The position numbers were made by a program, and so were the translations under genes. DNA of 23,713 bases. It comes from a virus. This document shows, piece by piece, positions 1 through 8,153 of this stretch. Numbering within the stretch: the stretch's first letter is position 1; every line of letters starts with the position of its first letter. The stretch covers positions 1 to 23,713 of IMG/VR virus record IMGVR_UViG_3300017772_000133, one strand, 5' to 3'. The notes under the pieces are model-generated. The model saw nothing but the letters and a program-made list of their open reading frames with translations, searched no databases and was not told the origin of the DNA.

Positions 1-5
1 ACAGA

Positions 6-350
6 ATGATACAACAGCTTATTGGACCTATTGTTAACCTTGTTGGTGGGCATCTTCAGCGCAAGTCAGAAGAAAAGAAAGCTGTTCATGAACGCAAGAT
101 GGTAGCTATACAGCAGGACGCTAACTGGGAAAACATACATGCAAACAATGCGGCTAACTCATGGAAAGACGAGTGGTTTACGATCTTGTTTTCAGTGCCT
201 TGTATTCTTGCGTTCTTTCCTAGCATGGTTCCTGTAGTAATGTCTGGCTTTGAAGCATTAGATTCTATGCCTGAGTGGTACAAAGGTTTCTTGGGTGCTG
301 CTGTTGCAGCTTCATTTGGGCTACGTGGTTTAGCTAACTGGAAGAAGTAA
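6..350 (+). CDS. Holin-like small membrane protein (GTA-holin-like)
   Basis: This 114-residue protein probably sits in the inner membrane and takes part in lysis. The N-terminus (about 1-15) is amphipathic and is followed by a highly charged stretch (about 18-35). A long hydrophobic segment at about 58-82 and a second at about 93-108 can span the membrane, and the C-terminus is basic (NWKK). The pattern of Trp-rich junctions (W41, W53, W57, W91) before each hydrophobic segment recalls the three-TM holins of gene-transfer agents and marine phages. That family call comes from memory of the pattern, not from a search. It ends two bases before the large structural gene, so it belongs to the late + strand operon. 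No endolysin is visible in the window. It could instead be a virion or other membrane protein. Confidence 0.6.
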   Translation: MIQQLIGPIVNLVGGHLQRKSEEKKAVHERKMVAIQQDANWENIHANNAANSWKDEWFTILFSVPCILAFFPSMVPVVMSGFEALDSMPEWYKGFLGAAVAASFGLRGLANWKK

Positions 351-351
351 T

Positions 352-3300
352 ATGGCGTTACGACCTACAAAAGGAATGCTTACTAGCGGATCTAGCTACC
401 CTACTAAAGGATTGCCCGGAGAAACTGATCCGTTTGATCCTAATGCACGGACTACTACTTCTTCTTTTGGTGATGATCCTTTTGAACAACCTGAATTTGC
501 AGAAATAGTAGATGATTTTGCAGACAGAAGCGATAGAGAGTTTGAATCATTTGTAAACAATACTTTACAAGAAGAGGAGTTTCAAAAATTTATTAGGGAT
601 AATTTTTTAAGGTCTGACGAAACCGAAGAAGATCCCAGAGGACCAGTACCAGAAGTTAATATTGACGAAGATGTTTTCCAGATGATTTTGGACAGCATCC
701 TTGGTCGTGCTAATGATATTCCTCCAGAAATTTTAGGAGATGACTCTAGACTTCGTAGTTATCTTTTAGAAGAGCTTCCTGTTATATATCAAGAATCTGT
801 TACTAATGCACAAGAAATAGCAGATGTTTTATCTTCGGGGGATATTGAATCTTTAGAAGAAATAGGAACTCCTGATCCATTAACTCTTATGGTTCTTGAA
901 CAAGGGGCTATGCAGTTTGCTAGCGGTCCTGTTTCTACAGCAACACCCCCCGGAAGAGATGAAACACTTGTAATCACAGGTGGCGCTGGTGTATCTGTAA
1001 CAACAGAAGACATTTTAAAGACAGGTGGTAGAATCTTTGGAGAAACCGTACAAGTAGCCCAAAGAGATACGGACGGTAATCTAGTATTAGACGCAAACGG
1101 AAATCCTATTCTTTACGACGAATACCAACCCGGTATTTTAGATGCTATGGTTCCTTTTATTCCGGGCATATCTCTTCCTGACTGGATGCCTTCTGCTGGC
1201 GTTATCTTTTTGCCGACAGTGGGCGAAGCAATAAACAAATTAGAAGAAATAGTAAGAGACTCTGGTCTTTCAGAAGCACTAGAAGAAGGCGACTTTGGTC
1301 AAGTTTTAAATGAACTTGGTGGGATTATTGTTGATGCTGGTTCTTCTGCTGCTGATGTAATTCAAAGTAAAATTGACGATGTTATAAGTCAAGTTACTGG
1401 CGCAATAACAGATCCTACAAAAGCGGGTAGTGTCCTTGGTGGGATTATTGGTGCAACATTCCCGTCTATTCCTAGTTGGTTGCCTCCTCTTATTACTGAC
1501 CCTCGTGTTTATGGTGCAGTACGTGGTGTACTTACACAAAACTTCAGCACTCCTGAAGACCAGTTTCCTCCTATAAACGAAGAGATAGAAACTGACCCAA
1601 CCCTTATGTTTACCAACAGGGGTAACAACTACTTTGTAAGCAGTGAAGGTGATGAGTACTTCCAGTTAGCTGAGAGTGAAGACCTTGACTTTGAATTAAA
1701 CGGTCAGTACACCAGAGATCAACTAGACAATACTGGTTTAGAAACCATAGGCTCTGGTACGTATCAGTCATTAATAGATGACCTTTCGTTTCATGCACTA
1801 GAAGAAGATATCTATCAGTACTCTCTTGAGGACTTAAGAACCCGCTATGAAGAAGAAGGCGGTATAATTCCAGGTGATTGGAAAGAGATGGACGATGAGT
1901 CAAAGTATGGTTTTTTACTAGATGACTACTTTGAGATTCCTACACAAGTTTCAGACCCTGATAGAGGAGAGCCGCCAACTGAACCTGAGCCGCCTGTAAC
2001 CGTACCTGAACCGGAGCCTGAACCACCTATAGATCAGCCTGAGCCAGAACCTGAACCTCCTGTAGATCAACCAGAACCTGACCCTGACCCAGAACCACAG
2101 CCAGAACCAGAGCCAAGCCGAAGCGACATAGAAGGTTTGTTTGCTGATTTCCTAGAACAACTTGATACAGAGTTTACAGGGCAGCAAGACCAGATAAACA
2201 CTATTATCAACAACTTTGTTGAGACTCTGCCTGACTTTGACGCAATGCCCACAATGGCTGACATTGCAGAGTACTTTGAAATTAATGGCGTTACACTGTC
2301 ACAACAGAACTTTGACCGTATACGTGAAGAGTTGTCTAATGCTGGTTATCTGACACAGGAGCAGTTAACAGAAGCTTTACAGGGTGTTGCTACTCCTGAA
2401 CAAGTACAACAGGCTATTGAAGGTGCTGGGTTTGCTACACCAGAGCAGGTAATACAAGCACTGGCTGAAGCAGGTTACGCTACTCCAGACGACATTACTA
2501 CTGCTTTAGCTAACTCTAACCTTGTTACAGAAGATCGTATGTTACTTGCCTTAGGAGAGGCAGGGTACGCTACGCCAGAACAAGTAGAACAGATTGTAAC
2601 CAACGCTGTTTCTAATATTGTTATACCTGAAGGCGCTACTACTGAAGAAGTAAGGCAGTTAATACAAGAAGCTGTTAGCGGTTTACCTGCGGGTATATCT
2701 TTAGACGACGTAAGTGGTGTAGTCAACGAAGCAATAGCTAATATAGACTTCCCGCCTAGTTTATCTAGTGATGACGTTAGAGGCATTGTAGACAGCTTTG
2801 GGTTTGCTACTTCTACTGACGTACAAGCTGGCTTTGATGATCTTAACGACAGATTCGACGACGCTGTTAACGGTCTTGCTACACAGTTTAGTGATCAAGA
2901 AGCAGAATTTTTAGCCAGTATTACTGGTCTTGAGGCATCGTTTATACAGTCACTAGCATCTGTAGAAGGTGGTCTTAGTACTGAACTAGAAATGCTAGGC
3001 ACTGATATTATATCTTTGCAACAAAACGTAGCAGGAAGATTTGATGAGTTTGAGCAGACTGTAGGACAACAACTTACACAGGCCGAACAAGACCGTATTA
3101 GAATTGAGCAAGGTTTATACAATGCGTTGCAACTTCAGTCTCAAGGCCAAGCCGTAGAATTAGATGAAGCCGAAGCTAGACTGTTAGCAGAAATTACAGG
3201 TGGTGATGCAGCACTACTACAAGAAATGTCTTCACAAACAGGAGCCTTAGAAAATCAACTAACATCTCTTGGTCTTAATTTAAATACAGTGCAACAAAAC

Positions 3301-3888
3301 TTAAGCCAAGACATTAGTGACTTACAAGAATTTACTGGTTTTGGTTTTTCTGAGGCAGAGCAACAACGTCAGAATTTACAACAAGCTCTTATTGTTGCTA
3401 ACGCAGACATTACTCAACTAAGCTCTGATATGTTTGCTCAGTTTCAGGCTCAAAATGAAAATGTTGAGGAACTGTTTGAGGGAACTGATGTAAATATTGA
3501 AGCACTTCAACAGGGTCAAATTAGTCAAGCCCAAGCGTTGGCACAGTATGCGGAAAGTACAGATGTTCGGTTAGGTCTTGGCGAAGACCAGCGTGAAGAA
3601 ATACTAACACGACAAGAAGAGTTTGAACAGATATACGGTGAAGGACAAGCAGAGTTACAGGAGCAAATACAAACTGGAAATGTTGTTACTGCTTTAGCTG
3701 CTAGTGGTATGTTTGGGGGCGGCGGTGGAGGCGGTACTGCTAGAAGACCTTACGAAGAATTTATGAAAGGTATTACGTACCGTCCTAGAGAAGCACCAAA
3801 GCTTGCTATTAAAACGCCAGCAATAGACTACAACGAAGAAGCACAACAATTATTAATGCGTACCCGTAGACGAGGAATGTTGGTATGA
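352..3888 (+). CDS. Large repeat-rich structural protein (tail fibre or virion-associated), 1178 aa
   Basis: I do not recognise a named family. The protein is strongly acidic. Residues 1-535 form an Asp/Glu-rich N-terminal part with one hydrophobic, Gly/Pro-rich patch around 275-380. Next come a Pro-Glu linker (540-588), a block of 15-residue tandem repeats (about 666-753), and a long Gln/Glu-rich, largely helical region (about 820-1125) that looks like a coiled coil. A run of eight glycines near 1123-1130 is followed by a basic tail ending in RTRRRGMLV. Linker plus repeats plus coiled coil suit an elongated, probably trimeric fibre or an extended virion protein. It starts two bases after the holin-like gene and shares a 4-base ATGA overlap with the tail adaptor gene, so it is translated with the tail genes. 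Host-recognition fibre is the leading guess, and scaffold or injected protein is possible. Confidence 0.6.
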   Translation: MALRPTKGMLTSGSSYPTKGLPGETDPFDPNARTTTSSFGDDPFEQPEFAEIVDDFADRSDREFESFVNNTLQEEEFQKFIRDNFLRSDETEEDPRGPVPEVNIDEDVFQMILDSILGRANDIPPEILGDDSRLRSYLLEELPVIYQESVTNAQEIADVLSSGDIESLEEIGTPDPLTLMVLEQGAMQFASGPVSTATPPGRDETLVITGGAGVSVTTEDILKTGGRIFGETVQVAQRDTDGNLVLDANGNPILYDEYQPGILDAMVPFIPGISLPDWMPSAGVIFLPTVGEAINKLEEIVRDSGLSEALEEGDFGQVLNELGGIIVDAGSSAADVIQSKIDDVISQVTGAITDPTKAGSVLGGIIGATFPSIPSWLPPLITDPRVYGAVRGVLTQNFSTPEDQFPPINEEIETDPTLMFTNRGNNYFVSSEGDEYFQLAESEDLDFELNGQYTRDQLDNTGLETIGSGTYQSLIDDLSFHALEEDIYQYSLEDLRTRYEEEGGIIPGDWKEMDDESKYGFLLDDYFEIPTQVSDPDRGEPPTEPEPPVTVPEPEPEPPIDQPEPEPEPPVDQPEPDPDPEPQPEPEPSRSDIEGLFADFLEQLDTEFTGQQDQINTIINNFVETLPDFDAMPTMADIAEYFEINGVTLSQQNFDRIREELSNAGYLTQEQLTEALQGVATPEQVQQAIEGAGFATPEQVIQALAEAGYATPDDITTALANSNLVTEDRMLLALGEAGYATPEQVEQIVTNAVSNIVIPEGATTEEVRQLIQEAVSGLPAGISLDDVSGVVNEAIANIDFPPSLSSDDVRGIVDSFGFATSTDVQAGFDDLNDRFDDAVNGLATQFSDQEAEFLASITGLEASFIQSLASVEGGLSTELEMLGTDIISLQQNVAGRFDEFEQTVGQQLTQAEQDRIRIEQGLYNALQLQSQGQAVELDEAEARLLAEITGGDAALLQEMSSQTGALENQLTSLGLNLNTVQQNLSQDISDLQEFTGFGFSEAEQQRQNLQQALIVANADITQLSSDMFAQFQAQNENVEELFEGTDVNIEALQQGQISQAQALAQYAESTDVRLGLGEDQREEILTRQEEFEQIYGEGQAELQEQIQTGNVVTALAASGMFGGGGGGGTARRPYEEFMKGITYRPREAPKLAIKTPAIDYNEEAQQLLMRTRRRGMLV
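1969..2115 (+). repeat. Pro-Glu rich linker repeat inside the large structural protein
   Basis: Residues 540-588 are almost entirely Pro, Glu, Asp and Gln, built from degenerate units such as PEPEPEPPIDQ and PEPEPEPPVDQ. At DNA level this appears as imperfect repeats of gaacct/gagcca words. The segment is probably an extended, stiff, negatively charged spacer between the N-terminal part and the repeat/coiled-coil part. Tracts of this kind expand and contract easily. Confidence 0.85.
2347..2610 (+). repeat. Tandem 15-residue (45-bp) protein repeats, consensus YATPEQVxxALxxAG
   Basis: Six consecutive units can be aligned by eye: YLTQEQLTEALQG (13 residues), VATPEQVQQAIEGAG, FATPEQVIQALAEAG, YATPDDITTALANSN, LVTEDRMLLALGEAG and YATPEQVEQIVTNAV. 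Each looks like a short turn (ATPEQ, helix cap) followed by an amphipathic helix. The DNA is diverged between units, so the repeats are old and kept by selection on the protein. Further degenerate copies may follow (IPEGATTEEVRQLIQEAV at about 755-772). Confidence 0.85.
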
Positions 3889-4532
3889 CGTATCTTAACT
3901 TAATGAATAATGTATTGCGTCGCTTACGTGAAGAAGAAACTACTTCAGTCACCGGTACTACTTACGTTAAAATGGTAGGTGACTTTATAAACGATGCAAA
4001 GAAGCTAGTAGAAGAGGCAACTGATTGGTCTGCTTTACGTGACACTATTGTAGTAACTACTGCTGCATCAGATAATAGTTATTCACTAACTGGCAGTAGC
4101 GACAATGTAAAAGTCATGTCTGTTCTTAATGACACTAAGAACTGCTTTATGGACTACCAAACTAAAGATTGGTTTAATGAGCAAATCTATTTACTTAATG
4201 CATCAGAAGGCGCACCTTTATACTACACGTACAACGGGTTAGATGCTAACGGAGACACTGAAGTCCTTGTTAGTCCTAAGCCAGACGGTGTGTACAGCCT
4301 TCGCTTTAATGTTGTTAAACGGCAGGCAGATTTAAGTACTAGTACTGACGTAATACTTGTTCCTTCACAACCAGTAATACATTATGCAGTTGCTTTATTA
4401 GCAAGGGAACGTGGTGAAACAGGAGGTACGTCTACTGCTGAATACTTTAGCATTGCTGATAAATACCTTTCTGATGCTATCGCTATCGATGCAGCAAAGC
4501 ACCCCGAAGAGATGATCTTTAGGACTATTTAA
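3885..4532 (+). CDS. Tail adaptor / head-tail connector protein (T7 gp11- or SU10-adaptor-like)
   Basis: This 215-residue protein probably forms the ring between portal and tail nozzle. The N-terminus (MTYLNLMNNVLRRLREEE) is helical, and residues about 24-50 contain the pattern YVKMVGDFINDAKKLVEEATDW, typical of podovirus adaptor proteins. A beta-rich core follows, then a C-terminal helical part with ALLARERGETGG and a long helix ending in HPEEMIFRTI. Its length is close to T7 gp11 (196 residues). The start codon overlaps the stop of the upstream gene (ATGA), and the nozzle gene starts one base after its stop. The gene order adaptor-nozzle-three internal proteins matches T7 genes 11, 12, 14, 15 and 16. 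Family assignment rests on pattern memory and synteny. Confidence 0.75.
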   Translation: MTYLNLMNNVLRRLREEETTSVTGTTYVKMVGDFINDAKKLVEEATDWSALRDTIVVTTAASDNSYSLTGSSDNVKVMSVLNDTKNCFMDYQTKDWFNEQIYLLNASEGAPLYYTYNGLDANGDTEVLVSPKPDGVYSLRFNVVKRQADLSTSTDVILVPSQPVIHYAVALLARERGETGGTSTAEYFSIADKYLSDAIAIDAAKHPEEMIFRTI

Positions 4533-4533
4533 T

Positions 4534-6057
4534 ATGTCACAAGAACTTAAAAGTATCAATCTTGTAGCTCCGGCGTTTAAAGGTGTTAATACCGAAGACT
4601 CACCACTAGCTCAAGATCCGTCGTTTGCTGAGATTGCAGACAACGCTGTGATTGATAAGCGCGGACGTATTGCTGCACGTAAGGGCCACACTGTCGTAAC
4701 TACAAACAAGACTGTCCTTGGTACTGATTCATTACGTGCTATTAAAGAGTTTAGGGATGACGCTGGTAACACTAAAGTTTTTTCTGTTGGCAACAATAAG
4801 ATCATTAGCGGTACAGCTACGTTAGTTGACGAGACTCCTGCTGGCTATAGTATTAACGCAGACAACTGGAAGCTAGTAGACTTTAATGACCGTATCTACA
4901 TGTTCCAACGTGGGTTTGAACCTCTGGTGTATGATAACACTTCAGGCGAAGTAGAAGCCATGAGTGACCATACACATGCTGCTGGTGTTACTAGTGCTAT
5001 ATACGGTAACGAAGTCCTAGCGGCCTATGGTAGGCTCTGGACAGCAGACTTTACTGCTAACAAATCTACAATATACTGGTCTGATTTATTAAATGGTATA
5101 CACTGGACAGGTGGCTCTAGCGGTAACATAGACATATCTAAAGTATGGCCTGACGGTTATGATGAGATTGTAGCTTTAGCGGCTCACAACAACGCCTTAA
5201 TTATCTTTGGTAAGCATAGTATTATTGTTTACGACGGTGCTACTTCTCCTGCTTCTATGACGTTAGCAGACACTGTAGCAGGTATAGGCTGTGTCAACAG
5301 AGACACTGTGCAGTATACAGGTACTGACTTATTGTTCTTGTCACACACCGGTCTTAAAAGCTTTGGCAGAACAATACAAGAAAAGTCAATGCCTATTAGT
5401 AGTTTGTCGGGCAATATTAGCAAAGACATTATTGCGGCTTTACAAAACGAGACTGAGTTTTTTAGGTCTGTCTATAGCCCAGAAGAAGGTTTTTATCTGC
5501 TTACGTTTACAAGTCAAGATGTAACGTATTGTTTTGACGTAAGGGGTACGTTAGAGAACGGGTCATATCGTGTTACTCGTTGGCCTTCTACCGGCTTCAC
5601 AGCGTTTACACGGTTAACTAACGGCACGTTGTACATAGGCACTACTAACGGCATCAGCACATACACAGGCTACAGTGATAACAATGTTGGTTATCGCTTT
5701 AAATACTATAGCCCAAGCCTAACCTTTGGTGACAGCTCAAGAGTCAAGATTCTTAAAAAACTTAAGCCTACATTGGTTGGTGCAAACGACGCAACAGTAT
5801 TTATGAAGTGGGCGTATGACTTTGATACAACGTATGCAACAGCAGAGTTTACAATAGGTACTCAGATTACAGGTTTTTACGGTGTAAGTGAGTACACAAC
5901 AGTAGAATTTACGGCTGGTCAATTAACTAACCAACGTAGTCTAAATACAACAGGGTACGGCACAAGTGTGCAGGTAGGACTAGAGTCAGAAATAAATGGC
6001 TTTGCTTTGTCACTACAAGAAATTAACGTAATGGCTTTGATAGGAAAGCTACTTTAA
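4534..6057 (+). CDS. Tail nozzle protein (T7 gp12-like / P22 gp10-like role)
   Basis: This 507-residue protein is beta-rich and probably builds the tail nozzle under the adaptor ring. The N-terminus has the characteristic start of this class: a hydrophobic-Pro segment, then GVNTEDSPLAQDPSFAEI, DNAVIDKRGRIAARKGH and a conserved FRDDAGN stretch. Repeated short beta units follow, such as NWKLVDFNDRIYMFQRG, GRLWTADF, IYWSDLLNG, DEIVALAAHNNALIIFGKHSI and TDLLFLSHTGLKSFGR. These suggest a propeller-like core. It is shorter than T7 gp12 (794 residues). The gene lies directly after the adaptor. I am fairly sure of the role and less sure of the exact family. Confidence 0.75.
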   Translation: MSQELKSINLVAPAFKGVNTEDSPLAQDPSFAEIADNAVIDKRGRIAARKGHTVVTTNKTVLGTDSLRAIKEFRDDAGNTKVFSVGNNKIISGTATLVDETPAGYSINADNWKLVDFNDRIYMFQRGFEPLVYDNTSGEVEAMSDHTHAAGVTSAIYGNEVLAAYGRLWTADFTANKSTIYWSDLLNGIHWTGGSSGNIDISKVWPDGYDEIVALAAHNNALIIFGKHSIIVYDGATSPASMTLADTVAGIGCVNRDTVQYTGTDLLFLSHTGLKSFGRTIQEKSMPISSLSGNISKDIIAALQNETEFFRSVYSPEEGFYLLTFTSQDVTYCFDVRGTLENGSYRVTRWPSTGFTAFTRLTNGTLYIGTTNGISTYTGYSDNNVGYRFKYYSPSLTFGDSSRVKILKKLKPTLVGANDATVFMKWAYDFDTTYATAEFTIGTQITGFYGVSEYTTVEFTAGQLTNQRSLNTTGYGTSVQVGLESEINGFALSLQEINVMALIGKLL

Positions 6058-6068
6058 GGGAGTAAGAC

Positions 6069-7058
6069 ATGTCTAACGGATATTCATCAGAAAGCATAGA
6101 TGATATGATTAATGATACTCAAGACGAGTATAACATTGGTTATGGCTCTGATGTTCTTAGCGCTGGTATAGGAAGCAGCGGCGGGGGCAGTGGTTTTATC
6201 GACATGCTAGGAAGCCTTGGGTCATTCTTGTCTCAACCAAGCGTTTTGCTTCCGGGCGTTGTAGGTGGTCTGTTAACAGGCGAAGCCTATGGTCGTCTTA
6301 GTGACATAGGACAACAAGCTAGAACAGGGGCTGAAGACCTTGCTGCTGCTCAAATGGAGCAGACACAGTTTAGACCGTTTACTGTGGCTACTGCTACTGG
6401 TGCCGGTATGGGTACTCAGCTAACTCCTGAAGGTGGTATTGAAACCACTATGGGCTTGTCCCCTGAAGAAGCTGCGTTGCAGAATCAACTCTTAGGAGGT
6501 GCTGGTGGTTTCTTTGGGCAAGCAGTACAGCCTAGAGAGTCTCGTGAACAGGCTATCTTTGAGCGTATGCGTAGAGCACAGCGTCCTGAAGAAGAACGTC
6601 AACGTCTTGCCTTAGAAGAGCGTCTAGCAGGACAAGGTAGGCTTGGTGTTAGCTCTGCTGCTTACGGCGGTGCTACTCCTGAGATGCTAGCTATGGCTAC
6701 GGCACAAGAAGAAGGACGTAATAGAGCTATGTTGGGCGCTATGCAACAAGCGCAAGCAGAGCAAATGCAACAAGCACAACTAGGTCAGACATTCTTAGGT
6801 GCAGGTTATCTACCACAGCAACAGCTTATGGCGGCTACTCAACCCGCGCAGCAGTTGGCAGCGTTACAACAACAGGCACAGATACAGGGTGCTAGTTTGT
6901 TTGGTGAAGCCACTATGTCAGGTCTTGAAGCTCAGTTAGTTGCAGAACAAGCAAGGGCTAACCTTTTGGGTCAAACAGGTTCTGGTCTTTTGTCAGGAGC
7001 GTTAAGTCCTCCTCAGGCGGGCTTGGGTGATTTATTAGGTTTATTAGGAAAGGGGTAA
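6069..7058 (+). CDS. Internal virion / DNA ejection-type protein, Gln-Ala rich, 329 aa
   Basis: The protein begins with a Gly/Ser-rich segment and a hydrophobic stretch (about 47-72, SFLSQPSVLLPGVVGGLL) that could enter a membrane. A charged region with RESREQAIFERMRRAQRPEEER (about 157-178) comes next, then LEERLAGQGRLGVSSAAYGG, and finally a long Gln/Ala/Met-rich helical tail. The LAGQGRLG(V)S..YGG pattern recurs in proteins following the tail nozzle in marine podoviruses. By position it corresponds to T7 gene 14, whose product is ejected into the host outer membrane. The start has a good ribosome site (AAGGGAG, 6 bases before ATG), and the next gene starts 3 bases after its stop. The role is inferred from position and composition. 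Confidence 0.6.
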   Translation: MSNGYSSESIDDMINDTQDEYNIGYGSDVLSAGIGSSGGGSGFIDMLGSLGSFLSQPSVLLPGVVGGLLTGEAYGRLSDIGQQARTGAEDLAAAQMEQTQFRPFTVATATGAGMGTQLTPEGGIETTMGLSPEEAALQNQLLGGAGGFFGQAVQPRESREQAIFERMRRAQRPEEERQRLALEERLAGQGRLGVSSAAYGGATPEMLAMATAQEEGRNRAMLGAMQQAQAEQMQQAQLGQTFLGAGYLPQQQLMAATQPAQQLAALQQQAQIQGASLFGEATMSGLEAQLVAEQARANLLGQTGSGLLSGALSPPQAGLGDLLGLLGKG

Positions 7059-7061
7059 ATC

Positions 7062-8138
7062 ATGGCTAAGTTTTCACAAACATTTTTACAAGGTCTGCTC
7101 CAACCTTCGTATCAGCAAGGACTGTTTACTGCCGCAGAGAAAGCAGGACAGTTCCCGGGGCAGCTACAACAACAAAAAATACAACAGCAGCAGATGCAAG
7201 CTATGGCTTCTGCTACACCAGAGCAAAGGTTTGATATTGCTATTGCTCAATTAACTAAAGCAGGTAAGTTAAGCGAGGCTGCAAAACTAACAGCGCAGAA
7301 AGCTAAGTACGTTGCAGAACAACGAGTACGTGTAAACACTCAAGTAACGTCTCTTGTTGCTAATCAAATGATCGCTACTGGTGCAACTGCCGTGCCTGAG
7401 AATGTAACTATTGACGGACGACAGGTAGAGATACCTTCTTATTTAAGGAGCGATATATTAGAAGAAGTAAACAGCATTCAAACTAGTAAAGACTCTCGTG
7501 AAGTAGCTATGACAGAAGGTACGCTATCTTCTTTTAGTAAGCAATATATAATAGATAATCCTTATTTGTTAGAAAATGATGATGTTCTTAGAACTCAGTA
7601 CAACAGATTAATAGATCCTAATTCAGGTATGTTAAGAACAGAAAGAAAGAACGCTGCTTTAGCCTTGACTAAGGCCGTGGAAGCAGATAGAGCCGCAAAG
7701 AAAACAGCCCTGACAGGAGAAAAAGCGTTAGGCGTACAAGTAGAAGCGTTAATGGAGGATATAAAAACAAGAGGAAGTAATACGCCTTTCTGGAAAGGTA
7801 ATGATATGGCTGACTTTCTTTCGGATGCTGAAGAAGATGAGCTTGAATTGTTTAAAGAACAAGCTGTTCTTAAATTACAGCAAAATCCTTCCGCTACTGA
7901 AGAAGAAGTTATTGATTACGCTATGACAGGAATGCGTAATAAAATACCGGGAGAAAGACAGTCTCGTGCTATAAGGGAAAACATTAAAATACGTAACGCA
8001 ATGCTTGATGAGATTGTTGATGATTTAATGAAAGAAATGAACATGTCCCGTGAACAAGCAGAGGCAGAAGCACGTAGGCGGACAGATCCTTCACCTGCTA
8101 ATATTAATGCTATCTTAGGCGCTGGCTCACCAATGTGA
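7062..8138 (+). CDS. Internal virion-like protein, 358 aa
   Basis: No family is recognised. The protein is mostly helical. It has a Gln-rich N-terminus (QGLLQPSYQQGLF, then QQQKIQQQQMQ at about 36-46), an Ala/Lys-rich helix (about 65-90), and a charged C-terminal region with EEVIDYAMTGMRNKIPGE and MNMSREQAEAEARRR. There is no signal peptide or membrane segment. It sits between a gp14-like and a gp16-like gene, so by position it is the counterpart of T7 gene 15, a periplasmic tunnel component, although it is half that length (T7 gp15 is 747 residues). The ribosome site is AAAGGGG, 6 bases upstream of the ATG. Confidence 0.55.
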   Translation: MAKFSQTFLQGLLQPSYQQGLFTAAEKAGQFPGQLQQQKIQQQQMQAMASATPEQRFDIAIAQLTKAGKLSEAAKLTAQKAKYVAEQRVRVNTQVTSLVANQMIATGATAVPENVTIDGRQVEIPSYLRSDILEEVNSIQTSKDSREVAMTEGTLSSFSKQYIIDNPYLLENDDVLRTQYNRLIDPNSGMLRTERKNAALALTKAVEADRAAKKTALTGEKALGVQVEALMEDIKTRGSNTPFWKGNDMADFLSDAEEDELELFKEQAVLKLQQNPSATEEEVIDYAMTGMRNKIPGERQSRAIRENIKIRNAMLDEIVDDLMKEMNMSREQAEAEARRRTDPSPANINAILGAGSPM

Positions 8139-8153
8139 TAACTTGAGGTTTTC

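Noticed and set aside
1306-1903. Antisense open frames on the - strand under the 1178-residue gene
   Set aside because: Products are Cys/Ser/Thr-rich with no ribosome sites; they are reverse-strand shadows of a long gene with strong protein-level repeats.
1969-2620. Short repeated DNA words suggesting a CRISPR-like array
   Set aside because: The repeats are protein-coding, in frame, with periods of multiples of three and no conserved repeat-spacer structure.
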